This document shows, in pieces, positions 17,108-25,494 of a DNA stretch of 64,000 bases; the first letter of the stretch is position 1; each line of letters opens with the position of its first letter. The DNA lies in assembly GCA_017614375.1 (NCBI GenBank), contig JAGABZ010000013.1, positions 76,414 through 140,413 of the forward strand. The letters are read 5' to 3'. A model generated the notes under the pieces. The model did no database searches. It worked only from the letters and a program-made list of their open reading frames with translations, and was not told the DNA's origin. A program made the position numbers and the translations under genes. The DNA is from Spirochaetales bacterium. Its GTDB lineage: Bacteria > Spirochaetota > Spirochaetia > Sphaerochaetales > Sphaerochaetaceae.

Positions 17108-17938
17108 ATGAGTTACGCAGACACTGTTTTCATAGACAACATCCGGCAAATCCTCAGCCGGGGCTTTGACGACTCCTCACTCGAAGTCCGCCCCCGCTGG
17201 CAGGACGGAACGCCCGCCCACACAATCAAGCTCTTCGGGCTGGTCAACCGCTACGATCTGAGAAAGGAGTTCCCGATTATCACCATCCGGCGCACCTACA
17301 TGAAGTCCGCCGTCGACGAACTGCTTTGGATCTGGCAGAAGAAGTCCAACAACATCAACGAGCTCGGTTCCCACGTCTGGGACAGCTGGGCCGATGAGAA
17401 CGGCTCTATAGGCAAGGCATACGGCTACCAGCTCAGCGTGAAACACACCTATCCCGAGGGACAGTTCGACCAGGTCGACCGGGTACTGTACGACCTGAAG
17501 CACAACCCCCAGAGCAGGCGGATTCTCACCAGTTTGTACAACCACTCCGACCTCTCCGAGATGCGCCTCTACCCCTGCGCCTGGTCAATGACCTTCAACG
17601 TCAGCGGCAACACCCTCAACGGCATCCTCAACCAGCGCAGTCAGGACATGCTGACGGCCAACAACTGGAACGTCGTCCAGTACGCAGTCCTCCTGCACCT
17701 GATGGCCCACGTCAGCGGCCTGGTCGCCGGCGAGCTGGTACACGTCATCGCCGACGCCCACATCTACGACCGCCACATCCCCATCGTCAAGGAAATCATC
17801 GAAAACCCGCAGTACCCCGCTCCGCAGTTTGTGATGAACCGCGAAAAGACCGACTTCTACTCCTTCACCCCGGACGACTTCAAACTGGAGAACTACCTCT
17901 GCTGCAAGAAGAAGTTCGACATCCCGGTGGCGGTCTGA
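17108..17938 (+). CDS. thyA: thymidylate synthase
   Basis: Methylates dUMP to dTMP using methylene-tetrahydrofolate, releasing dihydrofolate that the next gene product would recycle. The nucleophile is C157 in RLYPCAWS (most ThyA have PPCH). The phosphate/folate motif is QRSQD at 176-180, where most enzymes have QRSCD. N188 in NNWNVVQYA fits the dUMP-binding Asn. At 276 aa the length is normal. The unusual neighbours of Cys157 and the Gln179 change mark a divergent subfamily rather than decay, since the frame is intact and the other blocks are conserved. Confidence 0.9.
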   Translation: MSYADTVFIDNIRQILSRGFDDSSLEVRPRWQDGTPAHTIKLFGLVNRYDLRKEFPIITIRRTYMKSAVDELLWIWQKKSNNINELGSHVWDSWADENGSIGKAYGYQLSVKHTYPEGQFDQVDRVLYDLKHNPQSRRILTSLYNHSDLSEMRLYPCAWSMTFNVSGNTLNGILNQRSQDMLTANNWNVVQYAVLLHLMAHVSGLVAGELVHVIADAHIYDRHIPIVKEIIENPQYPAPQFVMNREKTDFYSFTPDDFKLENYLCCKKKFDIPVAV

Positions 17939-17947
17939 GGAGGGACG

Positions 17948-18400
17948 ATGCAGGCAATCCTCCACTGTGACAGAAACTGGGGCATCGGCCGGCGCAACGA
18001 CCTGATGTTCCGCCTCCCGAAGGACATGAAGTTCTTCCGCACCACCACCTCGGGCAAGGTCGTCGTCATGGGCTCCAACACCCTGCTCTCCTTCCCCGGC
18101 GGCCTGCCTCTGAAGAACCGCACCAACATAGTCCTCTGGCCCGGCGGCGACCCAAAGCGCGCTCAGCGCGACGGCTTTGTCATGGTCTCAACCCTCGACG
18201 AACTCTTTGACGCAATCCGCGGCTATGACCCCGACTCGGTATTCGTCATCGGCGGGGCGATGATGTACCGCACCCTGCTGCCCTACTGCACCCGCGTCCT
18301 GCTGACCAAGGTCGACGCCGACGGCGGGGCCGAGGTCTTTTTCCCCGACCTTGACAGCCTGCCGGAGTGGCATCTGGTCTCCGAATCAGCCCCCGAGTAG
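17948..18400 (+). CDS. dihydrofolate reductase, broken by an in-frame TAG
   Basis: NADPH-dependent reduction of dihydrofolate to tetrahydrofolate. DHFR blocks are clear: IGRRNDLMFRLPKDMKFFR (folate site), VVVMGSNT, RTNIVLW and VFVIGGAMMY (NADPH site). The reading frame stops at TAG 18398-18400 after SESAPE. The same frame continues without another stop to TGA at 18458-18460, giving 19 more residues (DNGYTIRFTTYEN and so on) that match the last beta-strand of DHFR. The stop therefore removes a strand the fold normally needs. A nonsense mutation, a sequencing error or read-through are all possible. The gene follows thyA by nine bases. Confidence 0.85.
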   Translation: MQAILHCDRNWGIGRRNDLMFRLPKDMKFFRTTTSGKVVVMGSNTLLSFPGGLPLKNRTNIVLWPGGDPKRAQRDGFVMVSTLDELFDAIRGYDPDSVFVIGGAMMYRTLLPYCTRVLLTKVDADGGAEVFFPDLDSLPEWHLVSESAPE

Positions 18401-18479
18401 GACAACGGCTACACAATCCGCTTCACAACCTACGAAAACGCCTCGCCCCGGCAGTTCTGACACCCGCTGAGGTTTCCCG

Positions 18480-19715
18480 TCAGGACCGGTCAGAAGTCGC
18501 GGTGAAATCGGCGCAGCGCTCGACCACCCTCTGAAATGCCACATCCGCGTCCGCCCAGGCGGAAAGGAAATCCCTGTCGCTGCCGGCGTCGGCGAACTTC
18601 TCCGGCTCGAATCCGGCATAGAACGCCCTCTCCTCCTCCAGGCACGCGCGGGTGAACTGCTCAAAATCACCCTCCGGGACGCTTCGGGCACGGTCAATCC
18701 ACCTTCTCTGGGTTTCGGCCAAAGCCTCGGAGAACTCAGCCGGCACGACCCGGCCCACAAGCCTGCGGCGGTACCTCTCGGCCGCAATCCAGTAATCCCT
18801 GTCCAGAACGTTGACAAAAGAGTTGAACTTGAATGGCTTGTACAGAGTCACGCAGGGCTGGCTGGCGCCGGCAAGCCACAGCGTCATACCGCGGTCCCCG
18901 ATTTCCACCGCCATGGACTGGGTCGTGTTGTTGCGTGCCTTGTCGCCGAAGTGCATGCAGACGGAGGCCTGCCCGTTTTCAGCAAACGGGTTGCGCACGG
19001 CGTCGTTGTGCTGACGCAGGGCGTTGATCATTTCCTCAATGTTCCCGATTGAGTCAAGCACGCGGCCCGTCTGGGCGAAGCGCTCACGGGAGCGGCTGCG
19101 GCGGGTCAGAGGCTCATCGATGTATTTTCCCTTGAAATCAAAACCGCTTGCACTCCTGTAGGCATCGGCGTCCGCACCGAGGACGATGCAGTTGCTGATA
19201 TTGATCCGCCCTCCCCTCTTGAGGGCCCAGTCGCGGCCGCAGGTCTCCAGGTAGGCGATTCCGTTGCGGTCGGCCAGCAGATAGGCGTTGTCGTAGTGCA
19301 TCTCGATATCAAATGCACCGTTCCCGCCCTGACCGTACTGCTCCAGCAAATCCGTGATGACCTTTACACCCTCATCGACACTGCCGGCCCTCTCCAGGGC
19401 GGCGCGCAGGATATCCATTCCCATCAGGCCCCTGTCCGATTTCGGGGTGTTGGACCACAGAGCCTCGTTTCCGATGCACAGCCCGTGCTCGTTCACCCCG
19501 ATTTCAGCTCCCCAGATCCACTGCGGCCGGCAGATTACAACGGCGTTGGTATGGGCCGCCTGGGGAAAGTCGATATAGCGGGCATGGATCATCTCACCCG
19601 GCGCCCGGTCCGCGGCGGGATGAAACTCAATCGGCTGAATCTCGTTCGGCCGGCGGTCGCTGTTTTTGCCGAACAGCACCGCGTTTCCGGTTTTTACGCT
19701 CAAAGTGTCACACAT
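18480..19715 (-). CDS. C69-family peptidase, secernin-like
   Basis: An N-terminal nucleophile (Ntn) hydrolase of the dipeptidase/secernin type, 411 aa. The start at 19715 is set by GGAGG six bases upstream and by the family rule that the nucleophile Cys is residue 2 (MCDTLSV), exposed after Met removal. Conserved blocks follow: LFGKNSDR near residue 20 and GVNEHGLCIGNEA. A longer frame upstream reads through the repeat array and is rejected. There is no signal peptide, so it acts in the cytosol. Its substrate is unknown; family members cleave dipeptides or are of unclear role. Confidence 0.85.
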   Translation of the reverse strand: MCDTLSVKTGNAVLFGKNSDRRPNEIQPIEFHPAADRAPGEMIHARYIDFPQAAHTNAVVICRPQWIWGAEIGVNEHGLCIGNEALWSNTPKSDRGLMGMDILRAALERAGSVDEGVKVITDLLEQYGQGGNGAFDIEMHYDNAYLLADRNGIAYLETCGRDWALKRGGRINISNCIVLGADADAYRSASGFDFKGKYIDEPLTRRSRSRERFAQTGRVLDSIGNIEEMINALRQHNDAVRNPFAENGQASVCMHFGDKARNNTTQSMAVEIGDRGMTLWLAGASQPCVTLYKPFKFNSFVNVLDRDYWIAAERYRRRLVGRVVPAEFSEALAETQRRWIDRARSVPEGDFEQFTRACLEEERAFYAGFEPEKFADAGSDRDFLSAWADADVAFQRVVERCADFTATSDRS

Positions 19716-19830
19716 ACCCAACCTCCGCTGCTGATTATAGCCCCTGCCGGGCCTGTTAACAATTACGGTGTTGCCCGCTGCCGGCTCTCGAGGCGGAAGC
19801 CGGGATTCTTGTGAGCCAACCAGGCCCTGG

Positions 19831-19914
19831 AAATCGTCGTTTTTGTTTGATTTCAGATAAAAAAGACGATTTGTCGACCCTAACCCCGCCTTTTTAATAA
19901 AAAACGACGATTTT
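19831..19914. repeat. two 42-bp hairpin-repeat units, word AAATCGTCGTTTTT
   Basis: Unit one spans 19831-19872, from AAATCGTCGTTTTT to AAAAAAGACGATTT, an inverted repeat. Unit two spans 19873-19914 and ends in AAAAAACGACGATTTT, its left arm decayed. It lies between the divergent C69 peptidase and P-loop genes. The rest of this 280-bp gap shows no gene. Confidence 0.6.
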
Positions 19915-19995
19915 CCCAACGAAGCCGGGCGGCAAATTGAATCAGGACAAAGCCCGGCAGATTGATTACAATCAGTTCAGGCTGCGGCAGAATCG

Positions 19996-20544
19996 ATGAC
20001 AGGCAATCTGGGAACGAGAATTCTTATAGTGGGGTGTCCGGGCAGCGGAAAGAGCACGCTGGCCCGCAAACTCGGGGAGCGGTCAGGACTTGCCCTGATT
20101 CACCTCGACAACATCTGGTGGAAACCCGACCGGACCCACGTAAGCCGCGAAGAGTTCGACCAGGCGCTGAAGGCGATTCTCAGGACCGACGGCTGGATCA
20201 TCGACGGCAACTACAGGCGGACGTACGAAATGCGCATCGCCGCCTGCACCGGGGTGATTTTCATGGACCTGCCCGAGCAGCAGTGCCTGCGCGGCATCAC
20301 GGAGCGCATCGGACAGGCCCGCCCAGACATCCCATGGACCGAGGACAGCCTCGACCCCGAACTGGTCGCCATGGTCCGCGACTACCGCCGCGCTGTCCGC
20401 CCCCTGCTCTTATCGCTGCTGGCCGCCCACCCTGACAGGCGCACGGTCATCCTCACATCCCGCGCCGAAGCCGACGCCTGGCTGGAGAGCACCGGAAACA
20501 GTTTCCGCGTATTTCCGGCTGATACAGCACGGGATAGTCCCTGA
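19996..20544 (+). CDS. small P-loop nucleotide kinase-like protein (182 aa)
   Basis: Resembles the adenylate-kinase-like family often labelled DNA topology modulation protein (FlaR). The Walker A is GCPGSGKST near residues 13-21. HLDNIWWKP and DGWIIDGNYRRT are characteristic blocks of this family. The lid-like Arg region is short. The true substrate of the family is not known. The gene stands alone, divergent from the C69 peptidase, and faces the PD-(D/E)XK/DUF2075 gene tail to tail. The start lacks a clear Shine-Dalgarno site. Confidence 0.8.
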   Translation: MTGNLGTRILIVGCPGSGKSTLARKLGERSGLALIHLDNIWWKPDRTHVSREEFDQALKAILRTDGWIIDGNYRRTYEMRIAACTGVIFMDLPEQQCLRGITERIGQARPDIPWTEDSLDPELVAMVRDYRRAVRPLLLSLLAAHPDRRTVILTSRAEADAWLESTGNSFRVFPADTARDSP

Positions 20545-20567
20545 GTCCCTGATTAGATACCTGGGTA

Positions 20568-22421
20568 TCAGCAGCAAAGCATGTTCTTGAGGTATTCTCT
20601 CAAAGGGGCGTCTACGCAGTAGATGTAACACCCCTTGAGGCCTCTGGAAAGAAGGACTTTGTATGTTCTGCGGATGAGTTGATCTGCTTCTTCGTCACTT
20701 GTTGTTCTTCTTCCGATACCGCTGGATTTGTCGTCCTTTGAAACAGCATTCCTGTCGGTCCGGACATGACCGTCCTTGTAGTACAGATCCCTGCCGATAA
20801 TCACCCCGACATAGTCGAATTCCATCCCCTGACAGGTGTGAATACAGCCGACTTCCTCAAAAGAAGCAGGATTCACTGCCCAGTGGTCATCCTTCTCGAG
20901 ATTCCACTTTGCCCTGAAGCCGCCGGGAAGCTCAATATCCCAATCTCCACGTTTGTTTTTCACATTCCAGTCAAAGCAATAGCCTGAAATCATTCTGGCT
21001 TTGTTGTTAATTCCGTTGAGTTCCCTCAATTCATCCCGCATGGCTACAGGGTCGTCAAACACCTTGACCTTCAGTTTGTTGAACTCAAAGGAAGTGTTGG
21101 CAGTGCGTTTAAGCTCCAGAAGATTGTTGAGAAACGAAATGTAGCCGTCACTACCGTCGCATCTGAACTGAGACACCAATTCATAAGGCCTGTGCAGAAC
21201 CGCGCCTTCCCTTCTGGCGTACTCTTCTATGGTCTTTACCGAGTATTTGTCGAATACCGTAATCCGCTGGTCTTCATCAACAAAGAAGACCGATATCCTG
21301 GCCGCCTTGATTGCGTCTTCGAGCATGTCGTTTCCGGGATACATGTAGGGTTTCTTCTGCATCCTGTGGGCTTCATCATAGATTCCGACGTCAAGTCCGT
21401 TGACAGGGGTTCCCGGAAGGGCAAACGGTGACTGAATTGCCTTCTGGAGGTTGACCATCTTACGTGCATTGCCCTTGGAAAGGAGAACCGAATAACACTT
21501 TCTGGGAGCCATGTTCTTTGTGATGTATGAAGCATTCAACTTAAGATCTGAAATACATTTGGCAAGAACATTGATTGCAACGACGGATTTCCCGGTACCC
21601 GGGCCGCCGGTAATGATGATGACATGCTTCCGGCCGTCCTTTTCGGAGTCCTTGATTGCCTTCATGATTTTGTCATAGGCGACAATCTGTTCATCAATCA
21701 GATGAAACTCCTCATTTCCGCAGAGCATTGAATCCAACGCGTCCTGAAGCGACTTCGTCGGCTTGAGTCGGCCTTCCTCAATCCTGTACAGCAGCGAATC
21801 GTCCTCTGCCTTGAGATGGATATACTGCTTGATGAAATTTCGGATTTTCAGGACATCTTTCTGAAGGAATGCCGGAGCTTCCGCTGTCCATTCACTGTAG
21901 AGATTGTCCTCTATCACCGGACGGTACACCTCTCCGAGGTTGTGAAGATAGGTGCAGGGAATCAGCGTGCGGGAATTGACATGAATATCATCGCAATAGT
22001 CCAGAATCAGGCATTTGTATGAGTAGGCCTGATACGAGGGATGCGCAACCGGCTCATGCGACCTGAGATCGGACATAACCAGATGGCTGCAGTTCTCATC
22101 GACTTTCTCCACCTTGGCCCACTGTTTGAGTTCGACTATGACAACGTGATCCTCTTCCCCGCTATTCCCCATAATCATGAAATCAACTCGTTTGCTCGTC
22201 TGGGGAATGTTGTATTCAATTGCAACCTGACAATCCGGGGAGAAGTAATCGTCCTTCAGCGCATCCTTCATAAACCGAAGGGAGTTATTCCAAGAATTGA
22301 CCTCGCTGGGAGACCCACCGCTCAGACCCTTTTCCCTGAGTTTGCCCAAAAGAATATCCGGCATCTCATTCAGTTCGACATTCTCCCTGAACCTGCCGAG
22401 GCTGTCGTTATAGATGATCAA
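20568..22421 (-). CDS. PD-(D/E)XK nuclease-DUF2075 helicase fusion (617 aa)
   Basis: The N-terminal domain (about 1-190) has a PD-(D/E)XK nuclease pattern: E69 in VAIEY, D80 in RVDFMI and E97-L-K99 in VVIVELKQW. Residues about 240-615 form a superfamily 1-like DUF2075 helicase (Schlafen group-3 related): Walker A GGPGTGKS at 272-279, Walker B IYDEAHR near 347-353, FFVDEDQR, THCQG-like motif V (HTCQGMEFDYVGV) and the C-terminal SRGLKGCYIY. Such proteins are often found near defence genes; that role is inference here. The start is TTG at 22421 after AAGGG. The gene is visibly AT-richer than its neighbours, suggesting transfer. A TATAAT stands 20 bases upstream. Confidence 0.85.
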   Translation of the reverse strand: MIIYNDSLGRFRENVELNEMPDILLGKLREKGLSGGSPSEVNSWNNSLRFMKDALKDDYFSPDCQVAIEYNIPQTSKRVDFMIMGNSGEEDHVVIVELKQWAKVEKVDENCSHLVMSDLRSHEPVAHPSYQAYSYKCLILDYCDDIHVNSRTLIPCTYLHNLGEVYRPVIEDNLYSEWTAEAPAFLQKDVLKIRNFIKQYIHLKAEDDSLLYRIEEGRLKPTKSLQDALDSMLCGNEEFHLIDEQIVAYDKIMKAIKDSEKDGRKHVIIITGGPGTGKSVVAINVLAKCISDLKLNASYITKNMAPRKCYSVLLSKGNARKMVNLQKAIQSPFALPGTPVNGLDVGIYDEAHRMQKKPYMYPGNDMLEDAIKAARISVFFVDEDQRITVFDKYSVKTIEEYARREGAVLHRPYELVSQFRCDGSDGYISFLNNLLELKRTANTSFEFNKLKVKVFDDPVAMRDELRELNGINNKARMISGYCFDWNVKNKRGDWDIELPGGFRAKWNLEKDDHWAVNPASFEEVGCIHTCQGMEFDYVGVIIGRDLYYKDGHVRTDRNAVSKDDKSSGIGRRTTSDEEADQLIRRTYKVLLSRGLKGCYIYCVDAPLREYLKNMLCC

Positions 22422-22479
22422 TTATCCCTTCCCCTATCTGAGGCATTATAGGCCGCCAACATGGTGGATAACAAGGTTT

Positions 22480-22675
22480 TCGGCTCCGCCGCCCGGTATC
22501 TGCGTCAGAAGGCTTTTCGCCGGGAGAATTCAGAAGAATGTGCAGTTTTTTTCAAAACCTGCAAATTGATGCTATTTGGATAGCATCATTTTTCGGAAAT
22601 GAGGGAAAAGATGTCAAAAAAATAGCATCGATTTTGAGTTTTGCGATAAATGATGCTATAAACCCAGCCCGGAGC
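22480..22675 (-). repeat. repeat block D: degraded leader plus GATGCTAT array
   Basis: Related to the block at 40226-40406 but on the opposite strand. GATGCTAT or its complement lies at 22568, 22580, 22622 and 22652; successive same-orientation copies are 42 bp apart (22580 to 22622). The conserved AAAAAAACTGCACATTCT follows on the minus strand, then a decayed leader repeat in which the terminal GGCGGAG is not next to a start codon. Confidence 0.75.
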
Positions 22676-22684
22676 AGGAGCAGG

Positions 22685-22726
22685 TCAGCAGGTGGTGAAG
22701 CAACAGAGGGTGGTGCCTTCGAAAAC
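22685..22726 (-). pseudogene. galM 3'-end remnant
   Basis: On the minus strand 39 bases (22723-22685) match the last 39 bases of the galM gene (40166-40204) at 34 positions, including the TGA stop, and encode FEGTTLCCFTTC against FESTTLYRFTTC. Upstream of this the similarity fades. The remnant sits in front of array D just as galM sits in front of array C. The rest of the gap to 22801 shows no feature. Confidence 0.7.
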
Positions 22727-22801
22727 CTGGAAAAGGCTTCGGTCCGGCAGTTTTCTCGCGGAGCTCAGTCATTGTCATTCATTTTTCAGGCAGCGCTGAA
22801 G

Positions 22802-24358
22802 TCAGGCCCGGGGCATGGACCGGCCAAGGTACTCAGCGACGGCCAGGGCGCAGTTCATGCCGTCGAGGGCAGCGGAGACTATGCCTCCGGCGTAGCCGGC
22901 GCCCTCGGCGCAGGGGAACAGGCCCGGGCGGGACATCAGGCTTCGGGCATCGCGGACTATGCGGACCGGGCTGCTGGTCAGGGTTTCGGAGGCGATCATC
23001 AGAGCGTCGTTCGTAAGGAAGCCGGGGGCCTTGGATCCAAAGTTCCAAAAGCCCTCGCGCAGGCGGCAGGCTATGCCCTCGGGCAGCAGGCGGTTGAGAT
23101 CGGCCGGAACGACGCCGTTCATGTATGAGGTGCGGATCAATGTCCTGTTGGGCTGTTTGTTGACAAAATCGGCCATGAGCTGGCCGGGAGCGGACATCGA
23201 ACCGGAGGAGAAGTCGAAGGTGCGCTTCTGCAGGGTCCGGACGAAGTCCAGCATTCCGAACACCCCGGAGAATCGGGCCGGGAGGTCTTCGGGGCGGATT
23301 TCGACGACCATGGCGGAGTTGGAGAACCTGCCGCTGCGGGCGCTGGCGCTCATGCCGTTGACGTTGACAGTGCCCGTTTCTGTCATGGCGGGGACGACAA
23401 CTCCGCCGGGGCACATGCAGAACGAGTATACGCCCCTGCCGCGGACCTGGGTGACAAAGCTGTATTCAGCCGGCGGCAGGAACTGCGGGCGGCCGTTGTA
23501 CTGGATGCTGTCGATAAGCTCACGCGGGTGTTCGAGGCGGACGCCGACGGCTATGCCTTTGCTCTGGAGCTGAACACCCTGGGCATCGAGGAAATGATAG
23601 ACATCAAAGGCGCTGTGCCCGGTGGCCAGGATTACCGGTCCGCGCAGTTGTTCGCCGGATTCGGTCGCAACGCCGGAGACGGTCAGGACTTGCCCGGAAA
23701 GGAGGGAAGTGACCTTGGTGTTGAACCGGACGATTCCGCCGCAGGAGGTGATCAGGGAGCGGATCGAGCGAACGATCGAGGGGAGTTTTTCCGAGCCGAG
23801 GTGGGGATGGGCTTCGTAGAGGATGCCCGCGTCGGCGCCGCTTCGGACAAAGGTGTTGAGGACCTTGGGCAGGTCGCCGCGCTTGGTGCTGCGGGTGTAG
23901 AGCTTGCCGTCCGAGTAGGTGCCCGCCCCGCCCTCGCCGAAGCAGTAGTTGTTCACCGGGTCGACGATGCCGCTGCGGTGCATGGCTGTGATGGCGGTGC
24001 GGCGCTCTTCGACCGGGCCGCCGCGTTCGAGGACTACGGGTTTCAGGCCGAGTTCGATAAGCTGCAGAGCGGCGAAAAGCCCTGCCGGGCCGCTTCCGAC
24101 GACGATGACTTCAGGCGCACCGGAGACGTCGCCCAGGGTAAACCGGCTCTGCGGTGGCAGGCTCTCGCCCGGCGCGTAGAGTCTGACTTTGAAGCAGATT
24201 CTGGTCTCTCTGCGCCGGGAGTCGATGCTTTTCTTTTCGATTGTGAGCCGGTCGACGGCACCCGGTCCGAGGCCTGTGCTTCTGAGCGCGGCGGCCAGCA
24301 GACTCTGATAGTCGTCACTCTGGCCGGGGCGGAGGATTACCTCGGTTGTGATGCTCAT
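22802..24358 (-). CDS. FAD-dependent oxidoreductase, COG2509-like (518 aa)
   Basis: A cytosolic flavoprotein of the uncharacterised FAD-dependent dehydrogenase group. After about 90 residues of an N-terminal domain comes the dinucleotide-binding motif VVGSGPAGLFAALQL. Later blocks typical of the group are CFGEGGAGTYSDGKLYTR, LATGHSAFDVYHFL and the C-terminal CAEGAGYAGGIVSAALDG. The physiological substrate is unknown. It overlaps proB by four bases (ATGA), so it is the third gene of the proA-proB operon, although no role in proline synthesis is established for the family. Confidence 0.88.
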   Translation of the reverse strand: MSITTEVILRPGQSDDYQSLLAAALRSTGLGPGAVDRLTIEKKSIDSRRRETRICFKVRLYAPGESLPPQSRFTLGDVSGAPEVIVVGSGPAGLFAALQLIELGLKPVVLERGGPVEERRTAITAMHRSGIVDPVNNYCFGEGGAGTYSDGKLYTRSTKRGDLPKVLNTFVRSGADAGILYEAHPHLGSEKLPSIVRSIRSLITSCGGIVRFNTKVTSLLSGQVLTVSGVATESGEQLRGPVILATGHSAFDVYHFLDAQGVQLQSKGIAVGVRLEHPRELIDSIQYNGRPQFLPPAEYSFVTQVRGRGVYSFCMCPGGVVVPAMTETGTVNVNGMSASARSGRFSNSAMVVEIRPEDLPARFSGVFGMLDFVRTLQKRTFDFSSGSMSAPGQLMADFVNKQPNRTLIRTSYMNGVVPADLNRLLPEGIACRLREGFWNFGSKAPGFLTNDALMIASETLTSSPVRIVRDARSLMSRPGLFPCAEGAGYAGGIVSAALDGMNCALAVAEYLGRSMPRA

Positions 24359-25494
24359 CCTTCGCGGCCCTCGGTGTCGGCCGGTTCGGTGAATACGATG
24401 TCATCCGGACGGAAAAGGACGTCCTTGTACCCCTCGCCGAGGATTCCGGCCAAGTCCCGGCTGTCCTTGCCGGCGACCATGGCGATCTGGGTGCTGGAGT
24501 AGTAGACCACCGCCTTAGCAAACGGGGTGCCTTCTTTGTCCGAGATGTGGACCACGTCGCCCCGGTCAAAGATGCCCTCGACCCGCACGACGCCCTTTGG
24601 AAGGAGCGATTTGTGCTTAAGCAGGGCCTTTTTCGCCCCGTCGTCGACGAGGATGCTCCCCTTGTGGGTGTTGTTCATGATCCACCTCTGACGCTGGGAC
24701 AGGTGGGTCTCGGGGACTATCCAGGTTCCGATTTCCTCCCCTGCCAGGATTCTGGGCAAGGCATTGTCTTCGTACCCGCTGGCGATTATGCACCCGCAGC
24801 CGGCCCGGCCGGCTATCTGGGCGGCGGCGAGCTTGCTTTTCATCCCTCCGGTGCCCAGACGGCTTCCGGCGCCGCCGGCATAGGCCAGGACGCTCCGGTC
24901 GATTTTCCCGACGGTAGTAAGCAGCCGGGCCCCGGGGTCCCTGCGCGGGTCGGCGGTGAACAGGCCGGGGATGTCGGAGAGGATAATCAGCAGCTGGGCG
25001 TCGATCTTGCTGGCAATCAGGGCGGCCATCTGGTCGTTGTCGCCGAAGGTGGTGCCGATTTCGCGGGTGCTGATCACGTCGTTTTCGTTGAAGACAGGGA
25101 CAACCCCCAGCTCAAGCAGGGTGTTCACGCTGTTTCGCAGGTTCACGTAGGTGCGGCGGTTGTTCATCTCGTCCCGCGTCAGCAGGACCTGGGAGCAGAC
25201 GATGCCGTGACGGGCGAAACTTGAGCGGTAACTGGACATCAGAATCGGCTGGCCGATGGCGGCGCAGGCCTGGCGCATCTCGATTTTCGTGACGGCTTCG
25301 GTGATGCCCAGCTCACGGCGCCCCATCCCGATTGCCCCGGAGGTGACCAGCAGGACCTGCAGGCCTTTGTCGCGCAGGGCCGAAAGCTGATCGACTATGG
25401 AGTCGATCCTGGCGGTGTCGATTCCGCTGCTGCAGGTCAGCAGGTTGGTGCCGACCTTTACCACAACCGTCTTCACATGGTCGAACTTTCTCAT
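24355..25494 (-). CDS. proB: glutamate 5-kinase
   Basis: First step of proline synthesis: phosphorylates glutamate to glutamyl-5-phosphate. The amino-acid kinase domain (1-260) has VVKVGTNLLT, LVTSGAIGMGRRELG and the NENDVIS and FGDNDQMAALIA blocks. A C-terminal PUA domain (about 280-360) gives the 379-aa bacterial length. The start overlaps the proA stop by four bases, and the product hands a labile intermediate to ProA. Confidence 0.96.
   Translation of the reverse strand: MRKFDHVKTVVVKVGTNLLTCSSGIDTARIDSIVDQLSALRDKGLQVLLVTSGAIGMGRRELGITEAVTKIEMRQACAAIGQPILMSSYRSSFARHGIVCSQVLLTRDEMNNRRTYVNLRNSVNTLLELGVVPVFNENDVISTREIGTTFGDNDQMAALIASKIDAQLLIILSDIPGLFTADPRRDPGARLLTTVGKIDRSVLAYAGGAGSRLGTGGMKSKLAAAQIAGRAGCGCIIASGYEDNALPRILAGEEIGTWIVPETHLSQRQRWIMNNTHKGSILVDDGAKKALLKHKSLLPKGVVRVEGIFDRGDVVHISDKEGTPFAKAVVYYSSTQIAMVAGKDSRDLAGILGEGYKDVLFRPDDIVFTEPADTEGREG

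Noticed and set aside
17948-18460. TAG reassigned to an amino acid genome-wide
   Set aside because: Era, lipoprotein 2, the phosphatase and the nuclease-like gene end in TAG at natural protein ends, so the DHFR case is local.
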